Assembly: GCA_004009845.1 (NCBI GenBank)
Contig: RMBW01000078.1
Span: 1-64,000, forward strand
Direction of reading: 5' to 3'
DNA from: Davidsoniella eucalypti
Lineage: Eukaryota; Ascomycota; Sordariomycetes; Microascales; Ceratocystidaceae
DNA length: 64,000 nt
Made by a program: the position numbers and the translations under genes. Under the pieces are notes generated by a model. That model was not told where the DNA came from, did not search any database, and saw only the letters and a program-made list of their open reading frames with translations. Below, one piece after another: positions 1-12,847 of the stretch; position 1 is the stretch's first letter, and each line of letters opens with the position of its first letter.

Positions 1-1420
1 GGGGCTTCGTTTTCCAGGAAGGAGGATGAAAGGACAACACTTGCAGATTCGTCGTGGGGGCAGCCAGTCGGTCAATATTCGGGCAGGGATCGATAATATT
101 TATGTATGTACGTAGAATTTAGTATATCGGTATCCATTGTTGTACATGCGGTTAGATAAGATTCTGCCTTGGTTTTTTTTTTCTCGCTCGTCTTTGTTTC
201 AAGCCTGGCTAAGTTCGTGCAGTAGTTGGGTTCCTTTGCACCAACTTCCTGTCTGACGAGAGCCAGCAAAACCTGATAGGTTCCTATCAGAAAAAAACTT
301 GGAGTGGTTCTGGTTTTGTTCTTCGTTTCTACCTTTGGACTTGCTGCCCATCCAAATCCATGTCTTGTTTCGTTTTGTTTCCTTTCTGCTAATCAGACAC
401 CGTCTTGGCTGACTGTCCAAACAAGAAACAAGAAACAAGATCACTATAGGCATAATATCCATAAAGTAGTTGTATACAACACACGTACGCACACAACACA
501 CACAAACTTGTCTGTAGCCGACACACCATCAGACCAGCTGGTCTAGCTTGTAAGCCGCTCCTGCGACCGCGAACCAGCCCCAAGGGTCACTATCAATAGC
601 TGTTTTCTATTTGCCAGGCCCGTACTGGAGGCTGTCGTCACTATACGCCAACCGCTCACCTATTTGCCTGGCTGCTACCTCCATACTCCACGTCTATCTA
701 GCCTAAACTTTTCTCTCAGTGCTTTGGAGCGTATTGTGGGTGTGTCATGATTTCCTCGCTAATATTTCCCAAATCAGTGCACTCTTATGATGTTTTGAAG
801 CAGATACTGTGACATTTACTCTCTTCGCCCACTAACACTTTTCTCGATCCGTCCTGTGTATATTTGTTTCTCATTTTACGTCTGATGTGCATGTATGTAC
901 GTCTAATTCCTAGGGTTCTGAAACTACGCACAATCAAGGGTTAGAGAAGCTGCATATAACCCAGGCACGTGACTAGCGACGCACAACCCTACATCTCTGA
1001 TAGGTCTGCGCGGTATCCTTGTCGACTTATCGATAGCGCTCGTATGCAGCCTCGCGCCCAATTTTTTGGTAATTTTTCTAAAGTAAGGCGTCTTGTTTAA
1101 GTTTTTGGTGCTTAACGAAGTCAGGAAAAATCAAAGCAAGCAAAAATCGGCATTCCCTCCCTGCAATTCTTTTTTTTTCCTGTGCACCCAACAATCGAGC
1201 AAATCATCAAATCACACTAATACGTCAAGCTTCCCGTGGCTTCGACTTGACAAGCTCTTTGCATCGATTGTTTATCATTTCTCGCTTTGTTTGCACCGCG
1301 ATCGATCGATCTGAAATAGCACATCGGTTTCCATCCGAATATCCCGAATAATCTACTGCATTCGACTCCATTACCGCCAACTCGCCAATTTCTTATCATT
1401 TTTTCTTATCGTTTTTCGCG
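1..1420. other. intergenic region and 5' leader of the Trf4-type gene
   Basis: No protein-coding gene is convincing here; the open frames are short, overlap on both strands and resemble nothing I know. The last ~350 bases are pyrimidine-rich and probably hold the promoter and 5' leader of the poly(A) polymerase gene that begins at 1421. The leftmost bases could be the 3' flank of a gene outside the window. Confidence 0.5.
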
Positions 1421-3941
1421 ATGGGCGAAAGTAGAAATCGGTCAGGCAGCGGCCGTCGCAACCCTAACTCCAACAATAACAACCACAATGGCAGCCAACA
1501 ATTATCGCGGGCACCGCCGACTGGCCCTCGTAGCGACCGCAACAATAACTTAAAGAACGCTGATGCTAAGCGCGAGGACAGCTTCCGCCCGCCACGCTCT
1601 GATTTCTCCTTCAGAGCCTCGGGCCCTGGAGGACCTGTCCAGTTCAACGACCGCTCATCTCATTTCGAGACTGCCGGCAACTTTAGAAGTGCGCGCCCCC
1701 GCGATCGCGATCGCAATAGGGGCGGCAGAGACAACTGGAAACCCCGTGGTCGTGGCGGCTTTGGAGGAGGCCGTGGGGGAAGCCGGCCTCAGTGGCAGAG
1801 ATTCAATGCTTCCGAACGTCCCATGTTGATGCTGGATAGCTCTGCGCCGCCAATCAGTTTGCGTGATAGCAAGGACGGCGTGCGCTACCGTGCGCTGGAT
1901 GAAATGTCGGATGATTCAGAGAAAGAGATGGAATTCTCTGATGGCGATGACTCTGATTCTTCTGGTGCCGAGTCTAGCAGCAAACGTGCCAAAATAGCGA
2001 AAAAAAAATGGTCCGAACTAGAAGCTACCATCCCAGACACCGTCGAGCCGCCATCTAAACGGGCACGCCAACCAACAACTGCCGAGATCAATGTGGCTGA
2101 TTCGCAGAGCACTTCTGTCACTACCGACACCATTTCCACAACGGATATGCCAGTTACCCCTCGGTGGTCAAACCCCAACCCGTACACAGCAATCTCACAG
2201 CAGCCTGAAGCTGGCCCGACGAAAAAGCCCAAGGATCTAGTCAAGCTGATTAGAAAGGGCCGTATTGAAGAGGAAAAAGAGAGCCAGCTGAGAGAGCTTG
2301 ACGAGCTCATATTTTTCGCTGATAGCGACGCCGAACAAGACGTGCTCAAGTTGGATCCTAGCAGCCCTGACGATCAGACCTGGACTAACATATCTGCTCC
2401 TACCACACCCACTAACCTCAACGCCCACGGCGACCTTGGATCTCGCAAGCGCACCCTTGACGATACCATCAAGCCTTCTCCTCGTAATAAGGCCCGGGAA
2501 GCTCGTGGTATGGCAACCCTCCGTGAGCTATATGGGGAATGGGAATTAGCTCCCGGTCAACAACTGCACACGCCTTGGTCTGATTCTTTATGCCAGGGTG
2601 AAAGCAGTATCTCTAGGTAAATAACTAACCATGCTTGTATAAAGCTTACCTTGTATGACACTCAATGCTAACCCACTTATCCATCTAGAATAACCGAAGA
2701 ACTCAACAATTTCTATAGCTATGTCGAGCCACGTTCGTTTGAAGAGTCTGTTCGGCAAGATCTCCTCGATCGCCTCAAGGCCGGTATCAAGCGTAACTAC
2801 TCCCTTGCCGATTGTGAGGTCGCTTGCTTCGGATCGTTCATGTCTGGTCTCTATCTTCCAACAGCAGACATGGATCTTGCTATTGTGTCACGTCGGCACT
2901 TTCAAGGAGGCCCTGCGCAAACAAGATCCAAGTCATTCATGTACAAGTTCCGTGCCTTCTTAGTCAACAACCGCTTCAGCCAGACTGATTCTGTTCAAAT
3001 GATCATGAGCGCCAAGGTCCCCATCGTCAAGTATGTCGATCATCAGACTAACCTGCGCGTCGATGTCTCCTTCGAAAACTTGGGTGGTGTCGATGCAATT
3101 GCTACTTTCAAGGCCTGGCGTGATCAGTACCCGGTAATGCCTAAGCTTGTGTCTGCTATCAAGACCTTCATAGCCATCCGCGCCCTGAATGAACCTGTGA
3201 ATGGTGGTATTGGTGGTTTCACTGTCTGCTGTCTTGTAGTTAGCATGCTACAACTTCACCCAGCCGTCCAAAGCTTCAATATGACGACTGGAGAACACCT
3301 TGGTGATCTTTTCACCGAGTTCTTCAACTTGTATGGCAATGATTTCGAGTACGGCAAGGTTGCGATTCAAATGAACCCGCCGGCATATGTTCCCAAGGTA
3401 AGCTTGTGCTCCTCTAATACTGAAGATGTAATTATACCAGATGAAAATGAAACATATCTGCTAACGCTAATCATAGACACACGTCCAATCTCTTGTCTAC
3501 AAGAACATTGACCGTCTTTCTATCATTGATCCTAACAACGAAAGCAACGATATCTCCGGTGGTTCCTCTAGATTCCCCGAAATCTCGGCTTGTTTCTCGG
3601 CAGCCTACACCGTTCTTACCGAACGCATTGCCCGTCTCGACCAAGATCATGAAGCCTGCAAGAATTGGAAGAGCATACTAGAGCCTCTATTAGGTGGTAA
3701 CTACGGTCACTTCAACGATCAACGCCAACATATGGAGTCCATTCACCGTAACAATGGCGTGAAGGCCATAAAGCAAAATGGCAATGCTTCGACCAGTGGG
3801 GCCGGATCCCTGCCTTCAAGACCTCCACCGCCGCCTTCTCATAGACCACCACCGGCTCCTTCGGCACCATCCCGTCCTTGGGCTGGCCGTCGGGAGGGGG
3901 GTGGTCGTAGAGGGGGCGATAGGAGAAGGGACCGTCGTTGA
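1421..3941 (+). CDS. Trf4/Cid14-type non-canonical poly(A) polymerase (TRAMP complex)
   Basis: Predicted nuclear non-canonical poly(A) polymerase of the Trf4/5-Cid14-PAPD5 family, which adds short A tails to aberrant RNAs for exosome decay. Exons 1421-2616, 2689-3397 and 3477-3941 join in frame to 789 aa. Introns are 72 and 79 nt; the first has a TGCTAAC branch site. The N-terminal ~400 residues are disordered, with RGG-like (GRGGFGGGRGG) and acidic stretches. The nucleotidyltransferase core follows: GSFMSGLYLPTADMDLAI with G447-S448 and D459/D461, then RVDVSF with D524, giving the three metal-binding aspartates. The PAP-associated domain follows (IGGFTVCCLVVSMLQLHP; a GNDFEYGKVAI stretch). 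The tail is proline- then arginine/glycine-rich (RREGGGRRGGDRRRDRR), probably RNA binding. ATG 1421 is the first in-frame methionine. Length and domain order suit filamentous-fungal Trf4 proteins. Confidence 0.9.
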
Positions 3942-5747
3942 GTATGGCCCTTATAGTTATACTTTTTGATGGCCCTTTTCTCTTTTCGTTTTCATCTTGA
4001 CGATCTTTTCACGTTGATCAAGTGTTTCCGCCTATGGGATAGCAGGCCTTTCTTTTCTTTTTGTTTCCCTTTTCTATGCTTTCTAAATACCTAACATTCA
4101 GGTATAATTGCCATTAGACTTGGAGATAACTGCGTTCGAAAAGCACATTTCTCGTTCTTTTTTCTCTTTTTTACTTTTACGTCTTCTAGAATCGATCATT
4201 GTCTCGTTTTGTTTTAAATTTCTTTTTTGTCACTGGTTATATCCTTAGGGGAGGGGGTTTTATATGATATCCGCAGTTGTTCTTCCCCTTTCTTTTTACA
4301 TTGTCTTGATTACTTGATTGTCCTTACTTTCACTTCCATAGGCTGCCCTCCCTATGATTTTGAACTATGGGACTCGATCTTCCACCATTTTTCAGAGGTA
4401 TATCAAATACCGTTAGTACCTGAAACTGACTAAGACCTTTCCATCATCCATATCTTGGGGGGGTATTGATCTACTCTTTTCTTTTTAATTTATCTCTCTA
4501 GGACTAGGAGAATATCTGGCCTCCATCCAGCTTTCTTTTTTCTTTCTTTACTTCTCATTTGCTCCTTTCTAGCGCCATACATTCTCTTCAAGCGAGACTT
4601 CCGGTTGGCCAAGAACAAGGAAATAGTTACTTCTTTCAGTATTGGGTCTCATTCTTTTTCATAAGGCTGAGGCGCATTCCTCTACTATTTTCTCTGTTAT
4701 AGAGGAAATGAAATAGAGTGGCTTGAACAAGAGGAAAATAGGGCACATAATGGGCACGGCCATCAACAAGTTGAGCCATTATCTTCAAGCCTAAACATGA
4801 CAATGATAAGAATATCTTGTCAAGCATTGCCTGCTGGAGGCCAGAGATTCAACGAAAAAAAATTGCAAAATCTCAAACAAACCAAATCAAGACCTATAAT
4901 TGTGTCCTTTCTTACTCTATTAATCTAAATTGCCAAGGGGGGAAAAGATATTTCACAAAGAACAAAGAACAATCTAGAAGCTTTTCAAAGCTGGTCTGGC
5001 TTGCCTAGAATTTATCGGCAGTTAAAGAATTAACCTCTAGTGATCATATATATAGGCAGTATTATTTGCCATACATATATATGGCACTCATATACACTCG
5101 GTCTTATCAAGATAAGACTAAAAGGAACATCTTTGCTAACAAAAACAATAGTTTAAATTGAGAAGTTTCGTAAAGAAAAATGAAAATAAGAGAAACAATC
5201 AAGGTCGAGTCTTCCTCAACTCCTTTATCATGTTTGTTTCCTGTTTGTTTTTTTTCTTTACCACGAAAGATTTTTATTCTCTGAATGGAAATCATGTTTC
5301 TTTCCTTTTACCATTATTCATCTCCTATTTGTCTTTTTTTATTCTTATAGAGAAATAACTTTTTTTTTCAAACTATACGAATGATACGACAAAAAGAAGA
5401 AAATAACAAGTAAAAGAATGTGATTAACATCTTCTCTCTTTCCTCACTGGAAGCTAATCTTGATGATTGGGTCTGGAGAGGGTTAGTTTGGGATATCAGT
5501 AAAGAGTTAAATTATGGCAAGGAAAAAACTAATATTGGTATCTTGATGGTGAAGAGATATCGTGAACATGATATGAAAAAAAAAAAAAAAAGGAAAGAAA
5601 GCAAGACTAAAAGATAAATATCGACCGCAAAACATGAGAAGTAATAACTTCCTAGTGATAAGAATCAACCTATATATGGTATCATCTAACAAGACGACCC
5701 AATCTACTCACATGCAAACCCAATAAAACACCATCAGACAAAACATT
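3942..5747. other. AT-rich convergent intergenic region
   Basis: This lies between the 3' ends of the poly(A) polymerase gene (+) and the RS-rich gene (-). It is AT-rich, with T-runs just after 3941 and a run of about 15 A near 5576-5591, consistent with 3' untranslated sequence. I see no gene in it. Confidence 0.5.
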
Positions 5748-8700
5748 CTACCGCTTGGGCCGACTCATTCTCAATCTTCCCTTCTTGTCGACCTCGATCC
5801 GAGCTCCACGTCTACTCTCCTCTTCCGCCTCAATCGTATCTTCTTGGGCACGCACCAAAGCGTCGCCTACACTACTGCTTCTCCTACGAGATACATGTCT
5901 CGACGTATGCCGCGAGCGGTGTCTCGAGCTGACGCGCGATTTGCTACGGTGCCTTGATCGGGAATCCCTATGGCGTGAGCGGGAACGTGAAACTGCTGAT
6001 CCGGACACTGCGGACCCGGCATAGCTAGGGGCGACTACGGGCGGGGTGGCTGTTACCACGGAGGGTACATGGGCGTAGGCCGGAGGGACACCTCCGATAA
6101 TAAATGGAGAAGCAGTACCGGCTGATGGAATGGCGTTCTTGATTAACGGTGTATGTACAGAAAGCGGTGCTGTAGGCGCTGCCATCGGTGGCAACGCATC
6201 AACAATATTCGGCATCAGGCCACCGGAAACACTGTGTCGGTGACTCTGGTGAGTGTCGCCATCACGCGATGTAATCGATGTATATATCATCTCCGCCCGC
6301 TTCTCCATAGACTGGCCCGGCGGGGGAGCATCGACGATCCGCGCGCCTGGGTGGACTGCGACCGGAACGGGAATTGGCACGGGGTAGGGCACATGGACAG
6401 GCTGGGGATTCTGCAGGAAGATCTGTGTCGGTGCGGCTGTCGGCGGCATTGATATAGGCCGGTTCCGGGATTCTGGGGCAGGACGAAGAACGATTTCTTC
6501 GTGGAAACTTTCGCGGTCTTTACGTTCAATCACGTGCCCATTCTTGTCACGGTGGATAGTGGTTGTCGATTTATCTTCTAGAACGACAATATTAGTATAT
6601 GTACAACACGCTGTACTACCTCTTCTGATGTAATGAATCGATGGACTTACCACTTTCTTGTCGTTTACGGTATTGTTGGGAAAGTTTGAGAAGCTCGTCG
6701 ATTTGTTCTTGCTCGAGCGCATGGTCAATGATAAAGGCGCGGCTCTAGTATAACTCATTAGTATCAAGACTGTAAAACATTTCCTGTATATAATCGATTC
6801 TCGCTCACTTCAACATGATAATCATATCCCTTATCCTGTATCACCGGTTCTTCGACAAACTTGAACGGGATCTTCGTTCTTCCAGCTTTGAGAACCTCCT
6901 CGCGGTAGCGGATAGGCGAATCCGAGTCGGGGCTTACGCGTTTCTCGGACTGCTGCCGTCTTGATACCCTGTGGATCTGCTGGGCCATGCCAGAATTGGC
7001 AATATGCTCTTCCATGCGAGTCGGTCTGGGTGTCTTTCTGCCGCGGTCCGGGCTGGAGTAGCGGCTACTACGGTCCTCGTCTTCGCTGTAACTATCATGT
7101 GAACTCTCAGATCGATAGGCAGTGCGTCTGTCGGTGCTACGTCTACGGTCACGTTCCCGGTCACGCGGTGTGTGCAGCACCATTTCCTGGTCCTTGCGCA
7201 CCGGCTTCTTCTTGAGAAAGTCTAGCGGGGCTTTAGTAGGCTTGCTATCATAGAAGACCATGCTAGGCTTCGCGAACTTGTGGTCTATCGGCTCTGGCGC
7301 TCTCGACTGGGACCGGTGCGGCAGTGAGTAAGCCGGTGTCTCGCCACGACGTAGCCGGTCTTTCTCTTCTGCACGCTCGCGGATGTAGTCTCGGCGACCA
7401 GGCGGACCAGACGTGTGAGTGTCGTCATACGACTCAAACGACGAGCGGCGACGCATCAGCGGCGGGGGGCTTCCGCCCAGGGAGGAGCGATTGTACATGT
7501 CTGGCGGTGGTCCTGGGCGGTAAAAGCTTGAAGATGGGGGGCTTTGCCGAGGTGAAGGTGGGCGGTGGTATCCAGGTGGGGGAGTCCGGCGGTAGCTTGA
7601 TGGGGGTGGGCTATCGCTTATGGACGGACGGCGATAACGCGAAGCTGATGACTGCGGACGGATAGGCGGCGTGTATACAGGCCGGTATGCCGTTGATGGA
7701 GGTGGGGGTGGGCCGTCGCCAAAGGGTGGTCTACGGTTCAACGGTGGTCCGTCCACAAAAGGTGGTCTATAGTTGGAGGGAGGTGACGGTGGGCGGTGTC
7801 TATGCGAAGGCGATGTGAACCGTACTGAGGGTGGCGGACCACGAGATACAGATCGTGCCCTAGAGCGGGTATCGGTAGTTGTCCGTGAGCGCGAGTAGTT
7901 TCTGCCGTCTTCCGAGGGACTATGGGGGCGGTCTCTGATGCGCAATGGCGAGCGGGAGCGGCTATCGTCGGAATAAAAGCTTTCTTCGGGTTGATATCTG
8001 GAGCGAGAGGCAGAACGAGGATATCTTGGGTCGTCGAATCCACGTGAGCGAGAGCGTGCGCGATCTCTGAAATCGGGTGGTGAGTAGGATCTAGATCGGG
8101 ATCGAGATCGAGATCGAGAGATCGTGCTTCGGCCTGGATAATGGCCTCTGAAGTCTCCGGCACGGATTCTCGAGGGCGAGCGAGAAAACGGACGGCCTCG
8201 CGGGTCGTCGTAGCGTGAGCGGGAAGGGCTGCGGTTGTCAAAATCTGGAAGTCGGGAACGGTCGTCATAGGACGACGTATTGCGAGATTGAGACAGGGAA
8301 CGGCCACCGCTCATCATTTCCGGGAGATGTGGCGCTGGCGGAAGGTGGGAGATCCGAGAACGGGATCTGGAGCGGTTGCGAGATCGAGAGCGGGTTGGTG
8401 GACGGCCTCGGCTGATGTCTCGGGGAGGAAACCCGGGGCGGGATAAGGGTCGAGGCTGGCTACGGCCACGGTCGTCGTCGGAGTAGCTGTGCTGGTCTGA
8501 GTCGCGGACTGCAGTCATGCGAGATCCAGGGCGGGGCCGAGGTCTGTCGTCGTCAGAGTGATGGTCTGGCCGACGGCTATGAGGGGGGTCGCGGTCTCGT
8601 GGATCTCTCGAGTCTCTGGAATCGTAGCGTCTCGAGTCTGGGCTAACGCGGAAGCCGTGGCGACTGCGGTCTTGGTCTCTTTCTCTTTCTCTATCTCTGT

Positions 8701-8875
8701 CTCTGTCTCGCGAGTCTCGGTCTCTATCGTGGTGTTCGTCTCGTTCGCCAAGGAACGCTTCTTGGGCAGCTTCAGCAAGCTTGCGCAGAGCTAATTCGTG
8801 AGTTTTGCGCTGGGTATCAGCGTGCTCTTCGCCGTAAGCCAAGCCATCGTCGCTAGAGTTGTTGTAGCGGGCCAT
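5748..8875 (-). CDS. large RS-rich, proline-rich protein, conserved fungal C-terminal domain
   Basis: Function unknown. Reading on the minus strand, exons 8875-6809, 6744-6651 and 6577-5748 join to 996 aa. Introns of 64 and 73 nt both have TACTAAT branch sites. After a short N-terminus (residues ~1-45) comes a long stretch of RD, RE and RS dipeptides typical of splicing-associated proteins, then a proline-rich stretch (roughly 340-470). The best-conserved-looking block spans the exon 1/2 junction: FVEEPVIQDKGYDYHVE continues into a helical segment (HALEQEQIDELLKLSQQYRKR). This resembles the fungal family I remember as DUF8035, which I could not check. The C-terminal third has a second Arg/Ser/His cluster and ends RMSRPKR. 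RS repeats suggest nuclear localisation and phosphorylation by SR-protein kinases; that is inference. In-frame splicing across three exons makes it a real gene. Confidence 0.8.
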
Positions 8876-10538
8876 GGCAGCAATTTATAGCCAAAGGAAT
8901 CTCTGCAAATACGGGCGGGGTGGGCAGCAGCCACAACAGGATTGTATGTATGCGTATGCGGTAATGCGGCAATCTGGTAATGGAGGGTGTGGTGTGCTGT
9001 GGCAAGCCGTATGGTTGGCTATGAAGAGTCTCTTTCAAGTGGTTCAGCAGAGGCTGCGGGGTCACACTCTCAAAGTTTGTGATCAGGTGCTGGTTTCTTA
9101 GCCTGGGTCTGGGCCGGGCCACAACGATATATATTTGCGTATAAGACCAGCAGGGCCTAGCTTGTGAAAGGTGCAAATTACAGGAGACGATCTCTATCCT
9201 ATATTAGAAACGCCGTTTCTCAGTCTGCTGCCGAGAAAAATAATCCCCGTGCTGCTCAAACCGTTTATCCTATCCTGGTTGGCTCAGACGGAGCATGGAT
9301 GGGTCTCTTTCAAACACTGACGACCTGACCACACGAAAAGAGACCCAATACCCAGATCACCGAACTGTACACTCATGACTGCAATGGCTGTATAAAGACG
9401 TTTAGGCTTTTAGTAGGCCATGGAAAAGAAGAGAGGGGGGGTCTCCAGGTGTCTCTCCGGCCTGCTCTCTGCCTTTTTGGCCGTAGGGCCTAGAAGACAT
9501 AAGAGTATGTTTCGCCTAAAGAGTGCGTCGTTTCGGCTACTTCTAAATCGCAGCTTTTGACTACTGCTTCCACCTATTCCACCTATGACGACGGGTTATG
9601 TCACTCATGCGCCACTCCCTTGCATATCGTTACCACGACGGGCGAAGTAGCAGCTAGGCATCTCCCCTAAGCAGCTAGCAAAACGAATACAACCAGGTGT
9701 ATCTGTAAGCACTTTGAACAGAGCCCACCCACTCCTGTTCCACGCCCACGTAATTGTGTCTTGGTCGCAGACGGCCATTATAATGTGCAGATATTTCGAT
9801 AGTACGACCTCATACTGACACTTCCCAGCGTTGCAGCGTAGGTGAAAGGTTTTTTTGCCCTTCATTGTTCGACTTGAGATCAAACGATGGCCTATGTCCA
9901 TGGGGCCTCAAAGCACCAGGGAAAGCTCTTGTTTCATAGCTCTTAAATGGGACGCTGTCGTGGAGGGGCTACCCTAGCCTGTTCTAGCCTAGGCTTGATC
10001 CAACAACTGAAGGCTGCTGTGACGCCTCTACCTTGTTTTTTGCTCTCTTTTGGAATTGGAATTGTTTATGGTAAACGGAGTATCTCGTCGGTTTGCCTAG
10101 AACTACGGCCAATGCATCTAGATATGGTTCGCTGACTAATTTTGGGTTGTGTGCAGACATTAGTATGTATCTTTGCCTATTGTGCTTTAGGTCGAATTGG
10201 GTATACACGTAGAACAAAGAATATTGGAGAAATAGAAACAAAGATCCTTGGTCAGGGCTCCACTAGCTAATGGAAAATTCTGTTGTTTCAAGTCGTCTGA
10301 ACGAAGCTTTGATGATCGATCGGTTTGAAATATTTGTATTAAGATGCGCTTAATCTATTTCATGAGCTTAATCTTGCTATCAAAGCTTCGACCCACTGCC
10401 AACGTTAGGGTTAGACTAGGCGGGGCTCTACAAGCTTGGCCCAGAATCGTACGTTAGGAGAAACAACTGGTTTTGGGTAGCTTCTGGACTGAACTATGAT
10501 TTTGCCATAAGACCATACTATTGATTTCGGCACACAAT
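8876..10538. other. divergent intergenic region
   Basis: This 1.66-kb region separates two divergent genes and should hold both promoters. A 98-codon open frame at 9605-9901 (-) has no recognisable features. A symmetric motif, TTAGAAACGCCGTTTC, at 9204-9219 recurs at 39552-39567. A TTAGGGTTAG telobox-like sequence lies at 10405-10414, about 125 bp upstream of the armadillo-gene ATG. Confidence 0.45.
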
Positions 10539-12847
10539 ATGACTACTATAGAAGAGCTCGAGGCTACTTTGGCCTCATGGACCATTGGGAGCGATCTTGA
10601 ATCGGTTCAAAAGCGCCTCGACACCATAGCCTCAGCGCAGACTTCCATTAAGGAGGCGTTGGCTGCTGACAACATTCAGCTTGCAGCTTCCTTACTACAA
10701 AAGATTGCCGATTCTAGCAGACAACGTAAGTATAGCTCTATATATAGGCCGTCAATCATATATAATGAGAATGGTCGGATCTATAGCTTCATCTCCCCAG
10801 ACACAAGCTAGTATCTCGTGCAACCATTCCTTCGTGAACACTCTGCTAACTACTTGGGTAGCTTCATGGCGCAAGCCAATTGGCGATTCTGGGCTCCTTG
10901 AGTTTATGCTTAGCCAGCTGCTACTACCAGGAAGCACACAAGCGCTTAAAATCCAGATCTTGCGTTTGACAGGCAACTCATGTGCCGAGACAGGCAAGTG
11001 AACCACTATCTCTTACCCTGGCTTGTGCCGCGAACCAGTGTACTAACTATAGTGTCTGTGTAGATGAGAACAGAGCCCGCGTCGTTGAGAAAGGTTATAT
11101 CAAAGACCTAGTGGTGCTGGTAAAGAATCCAAATCTCATGGTCTTCGCCGTGACTGTCATGTATAACATCTGCGTAGATTACGGTGAGTCGAACATAAAG
11201 TCATAAACAATACTTGGAACTAAACACTAACTGCCCTTTCCAGAACCTGCACAGAAAGCCGTGTCCGATGCCAAGTTTAGTTCGGCCGTGGCTTCTCTCC
11301 TCAGTGACTCGCTCGATAGTGATACTGTTTTGATAATCTGCAAGCTCCTAGCTCTGCTCACTACTAATGGTAAGTGATTCGTTGAGAATCTTGATATTCA
11401 TATCTAACTATGAAACACGATAGACTCCGAGATTGAAAATGCACCTGCAGGCCTTACTACCGCGCTGCTTCAGCAAATCATCGACTCCGAAGCCGCCGAG
11501 GAACTCGACACTTTCGTGACCTTGGTGTCTACAGTTCTATCCTATCTGGCTGCGCCACGCTTCCAAACCACCCTAGTCGCATCGAAGCAGGGCATTAGCA
11601 ATCTCTTTACCGTATTTGAGTTGTTACATACAAGATATGACCTAGAAACCGCTGGTGAAGAAGCTGAAGCTCTCAAGCAAGTTCGCTGGGCATTCTTCAA
11701 TGTTCTCTCAGACATCTCTGCCCTACCAGAATTCGCGACAACCTTTGCATTGGATAGTCCAGAATGCCTGACTTTGAAGAGCTGGATCTCAGCTACGAAG
11801 CCCGCTACTGTTGCTGCTGCTGCGTGTATCGCACTTGGTAACTTGGCACGCTCTGATAACGCGGTGGAATCAATGGTAGCCCAACATAAGTTATGTGAGC
11901 CGTTGGTATCTCTCCTCACCGACTCCTCTGTCACCGATTCCCAGCTTCTTCATGCGTCACTGTCCTTCTTGAAAAACCTGTCGATTCCACTGAAGAACAG
12001 GGAGATTATCGGAAGCTCAGGTCTGCTCAACCCTTCTGTTCTCCCGCGCATTTGGGAAATCGATGTCAACCCTCAGGTCCAGTTTGCCGCCGTCTCCCTA
12101 ACCCGCCTTCTCTTGACTGGAAATTTCCAAAACTTCAATCGTCTATACGACATCTCGAAATCTGCAGAAGAGAATATTGCCGCAACTGCAGGTGCTAAGA
12201 AAACGCAGATTCAGCGCTTAGTAGAGGTATTCAAGCGTAGTGATGCCGAACCGACCAAGATGGAGGGTGCCCGTGCCATCACAACCATCTGCAGACTTTT
12301 GCACACAGTTGTTATCGTCCCCTCTTCAGAGACCGCAACTGATAGTTCTGTTACGGAGTCATCCGAAGTTTCAACCCTAAACGCTAACCGCACTGCGTTC
12401 TACGTTTCCCACAACGCCATTGTTGAGCCGCTGACCTTCCTAGTCAGCCAGAGTAAGTTCCCTGTTCTGCGAAGCGAAGGCTGGTTCGTGTTTGCACTGA
12501 TGTGCCGCACCAAAGACGGCGCCGGAATCGTCAAACAGATAATCCAGAATGAAAAGGTCCTAGATGCTCTATCTCAGACTATTAGTGGCAAGAGCGCCAA
12601 AGTCGAGGAACTCAGTGAAGATTCTGATGCTGCTGTGGATTCTACTGCGCTCATGGCTAGATTCTCGGGTCAGCCTCAGGCACCTCAAGGTGCGCAACCA
12701 CCAGTCGCAATTGATCGTGAGAACGCAATGGTCTTGATATCGTCTCTGATTCAGCAAAGCGAAACTGATACTTTGGCCGCATCTACCAAGGCAATTCTTC
12801 TTAACTTATTGAAAGAAGGAGGAAGCCTTCTAGGTAAGAAGGAATAA
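10539..12847 (+). CDS. armadillo-repeat protein, SmgGDS/Rap1GDS1-like
   Basis: Predicted cytosolic armadillo-repeat protein resembling the Rap1 GTPase-GDP dissociation stimulator (SmgGDS), which in animals chaperones and exchanges nucleotide on prenylated small GTPases. Exons 10539-10725, 10862-10993, 11064-11183, 11244-11369 and 11424-12847 join to 662 aa. The body is a solenoid of ARM units, for example LRLTGNSCAETDENRARVV, VTVMYNICVDYEPAQKAV and a repeat around ACIALGNLARSDNAVESMV. Intron 2 (10994-11063) appears to be GC-AG: its donor is G|GCAAGT and its branch site TACTAAC. This gives exactly the usual ARM spacing between GN and ENR. A GT-AG alternative (donor 10998, acceptor after CTATAG at 11052) also keeps frame but inserts four residues and breaks that spacing. 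ATG 10539 is the first in-frame methionine. Confidence 0.75.

Noticed and set aside
9605..9901. 98-codon minus-strand open frame upstream of the armadillo gene
   Set aside because: It has no recognisable motif, no supporting splice structure and composition like the surrounding non-coding DNA.
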